A stretch of 64,000 bases of DNA, taken from NCBI RefSeq assembly GCF_030272705.1, contig NZ_JARFYM010000032.1, positions 17,468-81,467 of the forward strand, written 5' to 3'. Below the pieces are notes generated by a model. The model was not told where the DNA came from. It ran no database searches and was given only the letters and a program-made list of their open reading frames with translations. The position numbers and the translations under genes were made by a program. Position 1 is the first letter of the stretch. Each line of letters begins with the position of its first letter. The stretch is from Rhizobium mayense. GTDB taxonomy: Bacteria > Pseudomonadota > Alphaproteobacteria > Rhizobiales > Rhizobiaceae. Shown piece after piece: positions 44,865-54,420 of the stretch.

Positions 44865-46268
44865 GTGAGAAGAGTGCTTTTGGTGACAATGGCAATGCTG
44901 GCGATGGCATCGGCCGCTGCCGCCTTTTCGCCCGATGAACTCGCGAAGCGCACGGTCGAGCGCCGTGCGGTGGAGGCGGTGATCTGGGGGCTTCCGGCGG
45001 TCAATTATGACCTGATGCTCCAGGAGATGCTCAACAAGACAAGCGGTGAGGTGAACCAGATTGTCTATTGGTCGCGCCCTCTCGATTGGCACAATCAGAC
45101 CCTGACACCCAATCCGGACGCCATCTATCTGATGGTCTTCACCAACACAAAGGACGTCGGCCCGGTCGTCATTGATGTGCCTCCGGCCGACGGAGGGTCG
45201 ATCAACGGCAATATCGTCGACGTCTGGCAGATGCCGCTTGAGGATGCCGGACCATCGGGTGCCGACCAGGGCAAGGGCGGAAAGTACCTGGTGCTGCCGC
45301 CCGGCTACAAGGACAAGGTTCCTGACGGCTACATTCCACTGGCGTCGGACACCTATGGCGGATACGCGCTTCTGCGTTCCAATCTTGCCAGTCATAGCGA
45401 TGCTGACATCGAAAAGTCGGTCGCGTACGGCAAGCGTCTGAAGGTCTATCCGTTGTCACAGGCTGCCTCTCCGCCGGAGACTGTCTTCACCGACGCCAAG
45501 GACGTCCTGTTTGACTCTACGATCAAATACGACACAAGCTTTTTCAAATCCCTGGGCCGGATCGTCCAGACCGAACCCTGGCTGCAGCGCGATCGAGCCA
45601 TGATCGACCAGCTCAAGTCGCTGGGCATCGAGAAGGGCAAGCCTTTCGAGCCAGACGCGGCGATAAGCAAGCAGCTCGAAACCGGAATCCATGAGGCGCA
45701 CGAATGGCTGGAGGCAAAATACGATACCAGTCTGAAGCCCTTTTATGACAAGGGACGCTGGAATTTCCCCGCCGACCCGGAGCTCTTAAAGGCCTCGCAG
45801 TCGTCGTTTGAAGAGCCAGATGTCTATCCGGTCGACATTCGTGGTCTCGCTTACAGCTATGCCTATATCGGCATCAAACGCCTCGGCGCGGGCCAATTCT
45901 ATCTGATCGCCATCAAGGACAAGGACGGGCATCCGTTTGACGGTTCGAAGACCTATCGCCTGAATGTGCCGGCCAACGCCCCCGTGGAGCAATATTGGTC
46001 GTTGACCGCCTATGACCGCGAAACACATGCGCTGATCCGCAATATGACCCGCGCGAGCCGCTCGTCACAAATCGCCGATCTGCAGAAAAACGCCGACGGC
46101 TCGGTCGACATCTTCATCGGACCGAAGGCACCCAAGGACAGGGAAGCGAACTGGATACCGACCGACGCGAAGCGCGACTTCGAGCTGATGTTCCGTCTTT
46201 ACGCACCAACGAAGGCCCTCTTCGACAAGAAATGGGTGCTAACGGATGTCGAGCTGGTGAGGAAATGA
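44865..46268 (+). CDS. Exported DUF1254/DUF1214 protein
   Basis: 467 residues. The signal peptide runs to ASAAAA near residue 20. A DUF1254 domain at about 30-200 (AVIWGLPAVNYDLML, TPNPDAIYLMVFTNTKD, PLASDTYGGYALLRS) is followed by a DUF1214 domain to the end (DPELLKASQSSFEEPDVYP, YIGIKRLGAGQFYLIAIKDKD split by G-A, APVEQYWSLTAYDRETH). The GTG start is supported by GGGAGG 5-6 nt upstream. The family is exported and of unknown function. It is convergent with the SRPBCC gene. Confidence 0.92.
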   Translation: MRRVLLVTMAMLAMASAAAAFSPDELAKRTVERRAVEAVIWGLPAVNYDLMLQEMLNKTSGEVNQIVYWSRPLDWHNQTLTPNPDAIYLMVFTNTKDVGPVVIDVPPADGGSINGNIVDVWQMPLEDAGPSGADQGKGGKYLVLPPGYKDKVPDGYIPLASDTYGGYALLRSNLASHSDADIEKSVAYGKRLKVYPLSQAASPPETVFTDAKDVLFDSTIKYDTSFFKSLGRIVQTEPWLQRDRAMIDQLKSLGIEKGKPFEPDAAISKQLETGIHEAHEWLEAKYDTSLKPFYDKGRWNFPADPELLKASQSSFEEPDVYPVDIRGLAYSYAYIGIKRLGAGQFYLIAIKDKDGHPFDGSKTYRLNVPANAPVEQYWSLTAYDRETHALIRNMTRASRSSQIADLQKNADGSVDIFIGPKAPKDREANWIPTDAKRDFELMFRLYAPTKALFDKKWVLTDVELVRK

Positions 46269-46340
46269 CCAATGGAAAATCGCGCGGTACTAACGCTCAG
46301 GCCTTTGAGCGGCTGCGCCCCAAAAGGGTGCGGCCCGTAG

Positions 46341-46811
46341 TCAGACCAGCCGTTCCGCCACCTCAGCCAATTGATCGATTGTGGCGCCCCATCCGCTGTA
46401 AAAACCGAGTTCTTCATGCCGCTTACCTTCGGCCGGACTCTTGTGCAGCACGTGAGCCATGTAGCGAGTGCCGGCGCCTTCGGGCATCAATGTCATGATC
46501 GCCGTAATCGCCAGCCACGGTTCAGCGGGGCGCCAGCCTTCGGTGAGCGATGTGGTGAAGATCAGGCGCTGCTCGGGCACGACCTCGAGGAAGCAGCCCT
46601 CGACGTGCGGCTCGAATACACCATCGCCTTCGCGCATCAGTGTCTCCAAGCCGCCGCCAGGGTGCAGGTCCAGTTTGATCACCTTGCATTGCAAAGGCGC
46701 GGGAATCCACCATCGTTCGAAATGTCTGCGGTCGCTCCATGCCTTCCACACGGCAGAGCGCGGCGCGCCGATAAACCGGGAAATGGTGAGATCAGAGCTT
46801 TCCGTTGTCAT
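46341..46811 (-). CDS. SRPBCC (AHSA1-type) protein
   Basis: A 156-residue helix-grip protein. Family landmarks: ISRFIGAPRSAVWKAWSD at the N-terminus, HFERWWIPAPLQC, and a C-terminal helix with KRHEELGFYSGWGATIDQLA ending EVAERLV. It should be a cytoplasmic small-ligand-binding or stress-related protein. The second of two close ATGs was chosen because GGGGGG lies 6 nt before it. It is 79 nt downstream of the DUF982 gene, in the same direction. Confidence 0.88.
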   Translation of the reverse strand: MTTESSDLTISRFIGAPRSAVWKAWSDRRHFERWWIPAPLQCKVIKLDLHPGGGLETLMREGDGVFEPHVEGCFLEVVPEQRLIFTTSLTEGWRPAEPWLAITAIMTLMPEGAGTRYMAHVLHKSPAEGKRHEELGFYSGWGATIDQLAEVAERLV

Positions 46812-46889
46812 TGTCATCCCCCCGCAAATCTGGTTTTCGACACATTCGGCCGATCTGTCCCCAGAGCGCACGGTGGCGGAATGCAATGT

Positions 46890-47159
46890 TTATTTGCTGC
46901 CTCGGCGCGGTTCCATAAATATCACGGGAACCGCCACCGTCCTAGCAGCCCGGATAAACGCCTCCCGCGCCGCCTCGGGCATCTCATTTCCTTCGTAGAC
47001 TTCCAGGCAGATGCGCAAGGCTTCGTCGTAGGCGTGGCTGTGATCCTCTGGCCAATAGTCCAACAAGCAGTCCGCAGCCTCTCGTGCGGTGGAAATGACG
47101 ACCCGGCCGATTTCGGGAAGATCGACACTAACGGGCTTGGTCCAGACTCGGTCGTACAT
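46890..47159 (-). CDS. DUF982 protein
   Basis: 89 residues with the DUF982 pattern VWTKPVSVDLPEIGR, VISTAREAADCLLDYWPED, HAYDEALRICLEVYEG, then AREAFIRAA. This small family is almost restricted to Hyphomicrobiales, often in many copies on plasmids, and its function is unknown. It helps to place the window taxonomically. Confidence 0.9.
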   Translation of the reverse strand: MYDRVWTKPVSVDLPEIGRVVISTAREAADCLLDYWPEDHSHAYDEALRICLEVYEGNEMPEAAREAFIRAARTVAVPVIFMEPRRGSK

Positions 47160-47700
47160 TCCGACTATAATACTTCCGTTGATCGGGCGCGGCGGCGGAG
47201 GAAAGCTATAGTAGCGATCTTGGACAGTCTACGCATGGATCGCCGTAATGTTCCGCCATCTAAGGCTGCATATTGTTGGCGAAGGTGTTCATCGCGGTGC
47301 GAGATATCGCCGGTGGGCTTGCGTCGAGACGGTGCGACTGCCCAAAATTCTGCGCTCTGTGTCGCTCGATAGGATGTTCGAACATTCGTCAAGGAGCGTG
47401 GCGCGTGGCCGCTCGTGTGAAGACCCATGAGCCAGTCATGGTGACGAATCTGACAGGCTTATGCTGCAGCGTTATCCGCTATGCGTGCTGCAAATGGTGG
47501 AAGTGATCCGCATCTATCGAAAAATGCTGAAACTCGGCTTGACGCCACGTCGAAGAACAGTAAGCCCTTTCGTCCATCGGTACTCGCGTTTCGCTAGCTG
47601 GTCGAGAGTGGGTGGCGTGCTGGAACCGAGCAAGATTTGCGTGGGTATTTGGCGATCGGCAAACGGACGTGCCGCGAAGACAGATACGGACAGGATGGAC
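47160..47700. other. Intergenic region before the PAS-diguanylate cyclase
   Basis: About 540 bp. An open frame extends upstream of the cyclase to 47461, but its composition is not protein-like and has no ribosome site. I count it as leader or promoter DNA. No repeats or strong hairpins were noticed. Confidence 0.45.
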
Positions 47701-49209
47701 ATGCCCATGAGCGACGCGTTTGAATCCGACATCTTTGAGCTCGCACCCATCGCGATGTGGATCGAGGATTTCAGCGAGGTGAAGGCGCTGTTCGATCAGT
47801 GGCGTGCTGAGGGCGTCCATGACATCAGCGCATTCTTGCGTGAGGATTTGAGCCGGGTAGCCGAATGTTCACGGCGGATTAGGGTTTTGAGCGTCAATCG
47901 CAAGACGCTAGAGCTTTTCGAGGCGGACAGCCTTGACCATCTCACTGCCAATCTCTCGAATGTTTTTCGTGACGACATGCTCGAGACGCATGTAAACGAG
48001 CTTTCCGATCTATGGGACGGCAAGACGGATTTCAGCAGCGCCACGGTGAACTACACGGTTTCCGGCAAGCGGCTGGACATCCAGTTGCGCGGCTCTGTGC
48101 TCCCTGGTTTCGAGAAGTCGCTCGGAAAAGTCCTGCTGACGACTGAAGATGTGACGGCGCGCGAGAACGCCCGACGTGGAGAAATAATCAATCGACGTTA
48201 TGCAGAAGGCATCTTCGAACATTCGCCCGTCTCTCTTTGGATAGAGGATTTTAGCGGCATCAAGATGCTCATCGACGATGTTCGCGAGCAGGGGATTACC
48301 GACTTCCGCACATTCACAGACGTTCACCCCGAATTCGTCCTGCAGTGCATGAGCGAGATCAAGGTCATCGACGTCAACCAGGCGACGCTGGATCTCTTTT
48401 GCGCGCCTGATCGGCAAACGCTCCTCCAGCATCTCGGGGATGTTTTCCGTGATGAAATGGAAAAGCCGTTTCGTGAGCAGCTGATGGAGCTTTGGAACGG
48501 AAACCTGTTTCATCACAGAGAGGTGGTCAACTACGCGCTCGACGGGACGGTTCGCCACATCCTTCTCCACTTCGCGGTTTTCCCAGGCTACGAGAGCAAT
48601 TGGCTGCGTGTTCAGGTCGCCTTGACCGATATCACGGCGCGCAAGAAGGCGGAGGCGTATCTTGAATATCTTGGCAAGCACGATGTGCTGACAAAACTTC
48701 ATAATCGCGCGTTCTACATGGATGAACTCAATCGCCTCGAACGAAAGACGCTTCGGCCTGTCTCCGTAATCGTCATGGACCTTAACGGCCTGAAGGACGC
48801 AAACGACACTCTCGGCCACGATGCTGGCGACGCACTTTTGCGCCGGTTCGGCGAAGTTCTGAACGGTGTCGTCTCGCAACCCAACCATGCCGCGCGCATC
48901 GGCGGCGACGAATTTGCCATCCTGCTGCCAGGCGCGGATAGGCAGGTGGCATTTGCCATGGTGGAGACGATCCACGAAGTGCTGAAGATCAACAATCAGT
49001 TTTATTCGAACGCACCTTTGAGTGTCTCGATCGGCGTTGCGACGAGCGAGCCCGGCGAGGCGATGGAAAGTGTCGTGAAGCGCGCGGATATTCTGATGTA
49101 CGATCAGAAGCGTGCTTCGCAGGCGGCTCGCTGCGCTGGGGATTGTTCAGCTTCGGCGCCCGGCGACGAGCATAGCGGCGCGTCGTCTTCCGTCTTCGCA
49201 AGCAACTGA
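47701..49209 (+). CDS. Diguanylate cyclase with two tandem PAS-like domains
   Basis: About 502 residues. Two homologous sensor modules of about 150 residues follow each other: the first has FELAPIAMWIEDFSEVKALFD, split by W-I-E-D, and the second FEHSPVSLWIEDFSGIKMLID similarly. Both end with a VxL(T/D)TxxxTARE/K motif linking to the output. The GGDEF domain starts near residue 335 (HDVLTKLHNRAFYMDELN) and has an intact active site RIGGDEFAILL at about 399-409. No membrane helix, so it is a cytoplasmic enzyme making c-di-GMP. Start among three close ATGs chosen by AGGA spacing. Confidence 0.9.
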   Translation: MPMSDAFESDIFELAPIAMWIEDFSEVKALFDQWRAEGVHDISAFLREDLSRVAECSRRIRVLSVNRKTLELFEADSLDHLTANLSNVFRDDMLETHVNELSDLWDGKTDFSSATVNYTVSGKRLDIQLRGSVLPGFEKSLGKVLLTTEDVTARENARRGEIINRRYAEGIFEHSPVSLWIEDFSGIKMLIDDVREQGITDFRTFTDVHPEFVLQCMSEIKVIDVNQATLDLFCAPDRQTLLQHLGDVFRDEMEKPFREQLMELWNGNLFHHREVVNYALDGTVRHILLHFAVFPGYESNWLRVQVALTDITARKKAEAYLEYLGKHDVLTKLHNRAFYMDELNRLERKTLRPVSVIVMDLNGLKDANDTLGHDAGDALLRRFGEVLNGVVSQPNHAARIGGDEFAILLPGADRQVAFAMVETIHEVLKINNQFYSNAPLSVSIGVATSEPGEAMESVVKRADILMYDQKRASQAARCAGDCSASAPGDEHSGASSSVFASN

Positions 49210-49237
49210 TGCCGCACGCCGAAATCTAGTCGTGGTC

Positions 49238-49255
49238 GCCGATCTTAAAATCGGC
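49238..49255. terminator. Short hairpin between convergent genes
   Basis: GCCGAT, loop CTTAAA, ATCGGC, lying 28 nt past the cyclase stop and before the methyltransferase stop. A short stem without a clear T-run; a weak terminator candidate. Confidence 0.4.
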
Positions 49256-49334
49256 CGGGTCACCAAAGTGATCGGTGATCCGAATGCCGTCGATTGGCGA
49301 ACGCGAGCGCCGCGGATTGAGGTGTACCTAACGC

Positions 49335-50372
49335 CTAGGCTGCCTTTGCAATTTCGCAATAAATGATATTGCGGTTTTTCCCAAACCAGACGGATGTTTT
49401 TGTCTCCGCATTGCGGGTGCTCGCGTCGGCGATCATGAGCATGTCGCCTTCCGAACGCAGGAGGAGAGGCCAACTCATGAACGCTTCCATGTAACCGTCC
49501 ACTTCGATTTCTTGCGAGAAGTTCGCAAACAGGAAGGAGCCGCCGGGCTTGAGCATCTCAATGCATTTGCGCGTCAGTCTGGCGGCGACGGGAAACGTCA
49601 GATAATCATAGAGGCCCGCAGCATAAATGTAGTCGAAACGACCCAAAGCGTGCTTGTTGGAAAGCAAGCTTTTAACCGAGCCATCCACGGCTTCGACGCA
49701 GGTTCCTGCAAAGTCGCGGGCAACCGTCCCAACGCTCAGCGGGTCCTGATCGAGTGCGATCCAGCGCTTGATTCTTCTTTCCTTGAGCGCAGTCGACATC
49801 GCCGCTTCTCGAAGATGGCCTGACGCCACCGCGAGGATTTCGGCCGAGCCCGGTCGATCCTTGGCGTGTTCGTCCACCCGTCGTGCAAGGATGTCGCGGC
49901 GCTCTCTCACGGCAACGGAGGAGGAAGCGTTTTTGGTGTATTCGTATATCGTTCTGCCCAGCTCGGTGGAGGCCCCGATCTCTGCCTCCGCTTCGGCATG
50001 ACCATAGATGAAGTCGAGCAGATGCGCGTCGCCCGAATAGCCGCGCGGCTTATCGAAAGACCATCGCGTGAACGGATCCTGAAGCAGGAATTGAGCTACG
50101 GCATGGTTCTGCGCAAGGAAGGCTATTTCGCTCCATATGTTGGCATCGAATCGGCGACGGATCTGATGCATTGCCTGAGACAGTCGGCTCACGATCGCAT
50201 GAGGTTCCACGTTGGATCGGAACTGTTGAAGCGATAAATCGAGTGTAAGAGCAAGTTCCGCCTTGGCCGTTATCATCTGATCCGAAGGGGAAAGGTCGTC
50301 TGGCTTTATCGGGCTAAAAATCTGTCCAGGTGCAATGAGACTCTCGCCATCGAACTTAAAGCTTTGTGCCAT
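49335..50372 (-). CDS. PhcB-like class I SAM-dependent methyltransferase
   Basis: 345 residues. The motif DKPRGYSGDAHLLDFIYG near residue 120 matches the PRGYxGD signature I associate with PhcB-like enzymes, which make 3-hydroxy fatty acid methyl ester signals in Ralstonia. The methyltransferase core follows: ILAVASGHLREAAMSTAL, RWIALDQDPLSVG, FDYIYAAGLYDYLTF and MLKPGGSFLFANFS. The start MAQSFKF has CGGAG 7 nt upstream. It is divergent from a GGDEF-EAL gene and convergent with a PAS-GGDEF gene. The exact acceptor is unproven. Confidence 0.8.
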   Translation of the reverse strand: MAQSFKFDGESLIAPGQIFSPIKPDDLSPSDQMITAKAELALTLDLSLQQFRSNVEPHAIVSRLSQAMHQIRRRFDANIWSEIAFLAQNHAVAQFLLQDPFTRWSFDKPRGYSGDAHLLDFIYGHAEAEAEIGASTELGRTIYEYTKNASSSVAVRERRDILARRVDEHAKDRPGSAEILAVASGHLREAAMSTALKERRIKRWIALDQDPLSVGTVARDFAGTCVEAVDGSVKSLLSNKHALGRFDYIYAAGLYDYLTFPVAARLTRKCIEMLKPGGSFLFANFSQEIEVDGYMEAFMSWPLLLRSEGDMLMIADASTRNAETKTSVWFGKNRNIIYCEIAKAA

Positions 50373-50551
50373 TATGAACTCCGTTGACGCAACATTAACC
50401 ACGAATATGGGGATGACAGAACGCGATTGGATTTTGCCCGTCAAGAGGGTATTTCTAGTAATGCGAGCAAAAACTCGCGGTTAAGACGAACGGAAGTTTG
50501 GAAGCGGTGAGCCCAGGTTCATCGGCAGCAATGCTCGGAGGGCGTCGCCGC

Positions 50552-52555
50552 ATGTTCTATGAAGGAATGTCTTCAGAACGGATTGCATCTGCAAATCTCG
50601 CAAAGGCCTCTTTTGCGGATGCGGACTGCGCTGTGCCGACTGAAAACTTCCGTGGCTCCCTCTTGGAGATGAGGGCTGCCTATGCCGCGGAAAATGATCT
50701 CGCCCGGCGGCAATCCACGCATCGCGGCTTGTGGATGGCAGTTGTCGTCTACGTCGCCTTTGCCGTCCCTGACGTTTGGCTCATTGCGGATGTCGCGCCG
50801 CTGACGATCGCCCTGCGGTTTGCTACTGGGGCCATCGTGCTCATGGCCTTTGAGATTTTGAGGCTGGCGAAGGCGAAGACCATTTGGCTGGACGGCACCT
50901 GCGCTTTGGCGCTGATCTTAGGCTACGTCGCCTGGCTTTGCCCGGCCGTCACGACAAAATATGTGACGAGCATGTCGTACTACATGATCTTCGGCGCGAT
51001 TTTTATGATGGGCGCGAACCTGTTCTTCAGCTTCTCGTTTCGCCTATCCGTCCTGACCTCCGGCACGGTGTTGGCCGTGTTTTTTGTGGCGCTCTACGGT
51101 TTCTTTCCATCGACACCGGTGTACCAGCTCGCCTTTGGACTGTTTTACATCTCCTGTTTTGTATTCACGTCGTTCGTGAACTGGCGCCTGAATGTTGAGC
51201 GCCACAACGTGTTCTTGAATGCGACGGAAGCCCGCCATCAGCATTGGGAGGCGGCCGAGCGCGGAAAGGCCTTGCTGCGTCTTTCCCACACTGATTACCT
51301 CACAGGCATCGAGAACAGACGCGCGATCGATCGACGGCTGGATCAGTGCTGGAACGCTTGGAAAAACGACGGCAGCGAATTCTCTGTCATCCTTATCGAC
51401 GTCGATTTCTTCAAGCGCTTCAACGATCGCTACGGCCATCAGGAAGGTGACCGATGTCTGACCGTCATCGCTACGACGCTTCAGAAACTAGTCGAGCGTC
51501 ACGAAGGGATTATCGGTCGGTATGGCGGCGAGGAATTCATCGCCGTCATGCCTTTAAAGGCGCAGCATGAAGCAACCTACATAGCGGGGGAAATTCGACA
51601 CCAGGTCGAGGCACTCGCAATCAGGCATGAAGAGCGGCCGGACGATACACAGTTCGTAACGGTGAGTGTCGGTGTTGCTTTGATCAGCGAACGATCGGGA
51701 GCGAAGGTGGAATGGCTCGTGCGTGAGGCCGACCTTGCGCTCTACAACGCAAAAGCTTCCGGCCGCAACTGCGTTCGAACATTCGATCCGACACTGCGGC
51801 GTCCGAACGAGGATGCTGGAAAATTGGTGCCGCTGCTGGCGGCCGCCATCGATCGGAGGCTGGTATCGCTGGTCTATCAACCGATATTCGATCTCAGGGA
51901 CGGCCAGATGAAGGCCGTCGAGGCTTTGATGCGGCTTCGTCTGCCCGATGGAACCTCCGTGCCGCCGAGTGTCTTCATCCCCATAGCGGAGCGGACTGGA
52001 TCTATCGTCGAATTGGGCCGTTGGGCGATCAAGACGGCATGTCAGGACATCCTGGCGTCCGACCGCATGGCGACAGTCAGCGTGAATGTCTCTCCGGTGC
52101 AGCTCAGATCTCCCGGTTTCGCCATGAGCGTTGCAGCTATCCTAGAGGAAACCCGAGTCTCCGGGTCCCGGCTTGCGTTGGAAATCACCGAGGGCTTGGA
52201 TATGGAGATGCAACCCGAGGTGCTGCAGTGTCTCGCCGATCTCCAGGCGCTTGGCGTTGAAATTTGGTTGGATGACTTCGGCTCTGGTTATGCTGGATTG
52301 TCGTGGCTCCGGGCAATCGAGTTCCATACTGTCAAGGTTGACCGAACCTTCCTGCATGATTGTTCGGACGAGCGTGGGCTGACGATGTTGCAAGACATGG
52401 TCGCGCTGATACGCAACCGCGGGAACACGATCCTCGTGGAAGGCGTGGAGACCGAGGCTCAAATGTCCGTCCTCCAGAACCTCAGCATCGACCGAGTCCA
52501 AGGGTTTCATCTGGGCAGGCCGGTGAGTGCAGATCTGTTGGCGCTCACCGCATAG
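50552..52555 (+). CDS. Membrane GGDEF-EAL c-di-GMP enzyme
   Basis: About 667 residues. Six or so membrane helices occupy roughly 60-210. The GGDEF domain has DYLTGIENRRAIDRRL and active-site GRYGGEEFIAVMP (GGEEF near 325). The EAL domain starts near 420 with VEALMRLRLPDGT, ALEITEGLDME, WLDDFGSGYAGLSWL, VKVDRTFLHD, ILVEGVETEAQ and VQGFHLGRP, so key metal and catalytic residues appear kept. It could make and/or degrade c-di-GMP. The start at MFYEGM was chosen for GGAGGG 9 nt upstream; a TTG 18 codons earlier is possible. Confidence 0.9.
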   Translation: MFYEGMSSERIASANLAKASFADADCAVPTENFRGSLLEMRAAYAAENDLARRQSTHRGLWMAVVVYVAFAVPDVWLIADVAPLTIALRFATGAIVLMAFEILRLAKAKTIWLDGTCALALILGYVAWLCPAVTTKYVTSMSYYMIFGAIFMMGANLFFSFSFRLSVLTSGTVLAVFFVALYGFFPSTPVYQLAFGLFYISCFVFTSFVNWRLNVERHNVFLNATEARHQHWEAAERGKALLRLSHTDYLTGIENRRAIDRRLDQCWNAWKNDGSEFSVILIDVDFFKRFNDRYGHQEGDRCLTVIATTLQKLVERHEGIIGRYGGEEFIAVMPLKAQHEATYIAGEIRHQVEALAIRHEERPDDTQFVTVSVGVALISERSGAKVEWLVREADLALYNAKASGRNCVRTFDPTLRRPNEDAGKLVPLLAAAIDRRLVSLVYQPIFDLRDGQMKAVEALMRLRLPDGTSVPPSVFIPIAERTGSIVELGRWAIKTACQDILASDRMATVSVNVSPVQLRSPGFAMSVAAILEETRVSGSRLALEITEGLDMEMQPEVLQCLADLQALGVEIWLDDFGSGYAGLSWLRAIEFHTVKVDRTFLHDCSDERGLTMLQDMVALIRNRGNTILVEGVETEAQMSVLQNLSIDRVQGFHLGRPVSADLLALTA

Positions 52556-52573
52556 CACCTCACAGCGAGCAGT

Positions 52574-52614
52574 CTGCAAGACACTCAGGCCATAGCGGCC
52601 TGAGTGTCTTGCAG
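52574..52614. terminator. Perfect 18-bp hairpin between convergent genes
   Basis: CTGCAAGACACTCAGGCC, a 5-nt loop (ATAGC), and the exact complement. It lies 19 nt past the GGDEF-EAL stop and 37 nt from the zinc-ribbon gene stop on the other strand. The symmetry suits a bidirectional terminator, although neither side has a T-run. Confidence 0.7.
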
Positions 52615-52650
52615 ATGCAATGATTGCTCTGATTCCCTGGGACGAGATAT

Positions 52651-52881
52651 TCAGAACATCTCAGCAGTGATGAGCGGTGTCTTATCCTCCTGTGCGGCAA
52701 TTGCTCTGGCTTGATAGAGAGCCGCATGTCGATCCTCTGGCAATCGATGGTAAACGATGGATAGCGCAGACGTGGTTATGCCGAAACGAAGGCACATCGG
52801 GCAGATGATCTCGACGTGGTCGCTTACGCGCGGCAGCTTTTCCGCGGCTTCAGCTTCACAGATCGGGCAGGTAACGCTCAT
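52651..52881 (-). CDS. Small zinc-ribbon-like protein
   Basis: 76 residues with two Cys pairs, CPIC at positions 5-8 and CPMC at 27-30, spaced as in a zinc ribbon or knuckle, followed by a helical region (RLPEDRHAALYQARAIAA). AAGGA lies 8-10 nt before the ATG. It is a probable metal-binding small protein of unknown role. Confidence 0.7.
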   Translation of the reverse strand: MSVTCPICEAEAAEKLPRVSDHVEIICPMCLRFGITTSALSIVYHRLPEDRHAALYQARAIAAQEDKTPLITAEMF

Positions 52882-53421
52882 CAGCTAGATCCTTTGTTGT
52901 GGAGCAGCAGTCCGGATCAATCTTGTGAGAGACCGGTCTATTTATCGACGAAATCCGCGTTGGCTTGCTCCTGCGCCTCACCGCGAACATTATCACTCCC
53001 TCTCTGGCCGCAATACCGCGCCACAAGAGCAACTGAGAGTTATAACATTATCATATTAGAGTAGAGGGTTAGCTACGCATAGCCCATAGACCCGCTTGTA
53101 CGGTCGAATCGAGCGGCGTAGCATCCGAACATGAAATCGGCAGACGACGGCGGCGATAGCCACCTGCTACGAATTGCCGGTGGCTGGATCGTTGGACTGC
53201 TGGTTTCAAGGCATCACGATCGGCCAGCTTTCGTATCCGTCTGTCGATTTCATGCGTGTTCATTGAAATGCCAAAGTGGCTCCTCTTACTGTTGCACGAT
53301 CTTCGCCATGATTGATGGCGTTCGGTCGATGTCAGCACCATGGAACGTTTGTTCATTTGAGGCGAGACAGGAGCATCGTTTCTGATCCCGCCTGATGAGT
53401 CGAAGAGGATTTTCAGGCGGC
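52882..53421. other. Intergenic region before the acyltransferase
   Basis: About 540 bp. Frames on both strands (53069-53356 minus, 53131-53385 plus) overlap each other and lack ribosome sites and recognisable sequence. The region 53040-53070 is AT-rich. No gene is called. Confidence 0.4.
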
Positions 53422-54420
53422 ATGTTGAAAAGTTATAGCCAGATCAAGAGCATTCAGTATCTGCGGGCCGTGGCGGCGATTTCCGTCGTCTTCTTTCACG
53501 TCAGTGAGACATACGGCCTTGGATTCAAGATCGGAGCTTCCGGTGTCGATATTTTTTTCGTGATCAGCGGCTTCATTATGTGGGTCACGACACAGGGAAA
53601 ATTGATGAGCCCGCGGCAGTTTATGTCGCGGAGAATTTCGAGAATAGTGCCGATATACTGGATTGCGACGATCGTGACGGCTGTTGTGATCATAGCGAAG
53701 CCACTGTTCTTTTTCGACTCGGATCCGAGTGCTACGAATTTTATCGGCTCGCTGTTTTTCCTGCCTCTTATCAAGGATGACGCATTGCATCCCGTCGTGG
53801 TGCAGGGTTGGACCTTGTCCTATGAGATGTTCTTTTACCTCATCTTTTCCATTTCGTTGCTGCTTTCAGAGTTCAATCGATTTTGTTTTTTGATGATGGC
53901 TTTGGTTCTGATCGTTGTCGCGCATTCCCAGATGCCTTTCAGCTATGCGCGCGTTTTTGCCGCGCCGATGATTCTAGAGTTCGCGGCGGGCGTCATCATC
54001 GCGCGCCTATGGACATCGAGTTTCAGAATTCCTTTTCATATCGCTGTGGCTTTGATGGTAGGCGGGTTTGTTTTGCTGCTGATCAGTGCTTGGCTGACCG
54101 ATCTCGATCGCTCCCTTCGCTGGGGCGTGGCGGCCGCTCTTCTGATATTGGGCGCGGTTTTTGCCGAACGAGAGCGAGGTTCGCCGGAGCTGGCGGTCAT
54201 GCACTTCCTGGGGGACGCCTCCTACTCAATTTATATCTGGCATGTGCTCACCGCTGTCGTGGTGACCGCGATCCTGTTGCGCATCGGGGTACCGCACCTG
54301 GCGCTTCCCTTGCTCGTCGTGGCCGGCTCGCTGGGACTTTCCCTGGTTTGCTACATCCTCATCGAACGCCCGATGCTTCGACTGATGCGCCCGTCTCGAA
54401 CAAAGACAGTGCCCGAATAG
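53422..54420 (+). CDS. Acyltransferase family 3 membrane protein
   Basis: About 332 residues with ten membrane helices. The family signature near the N-terminus is QYLRAVAAISVVFFHVSE, with R and H of the R-x10-H catalytic pair, then GVDIFFVISGFIMW and later SYSIYIWHVLTAV. It transfers acetyl or other acyl groups to surface or exported polysaccharides at the inner membrane. The start is uncertain: ATG at 53395 or 53422, both with weak ribosome sites. It lies 5' of the CDP-sugar cluster, suggesting polysaccharide modification. Confidence 0.88.
   Translation: MLKSYSQIKSIQYLRAVAAISVVFFHVSETYGLGFKIGASGVDIFFVISGFIMWVTTQGKLMSPRQFMSRRISRIVPIYWIATIVTAVVIIAKPLFFFDSDPSATNFIGSLFFLPLIKDDALHPVVVQGWTLSYEMFFYLIFSISLLLSEFNRFCFLMMALVLIVVAHSQMPFSYARVFAAPMILEFAAGVIIARLWTSSFRIPFHIAVALMVGGFVLLLISAWLTDLDRSLRWGVAAALLILGAVFAERERGSPELAVMHFLGDASYSIYIWHVLTAVVVTAILLRIGVPHLALPLLVVAGSLGLSLVCYILIERPMLRLMRPSRTKTVPE

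Noticed and set aside
53069..53385. Overlapping small frames on both strands before the acyltransferase
   Set aside because: Neither has a ribosome site, motif or protein-like composition.
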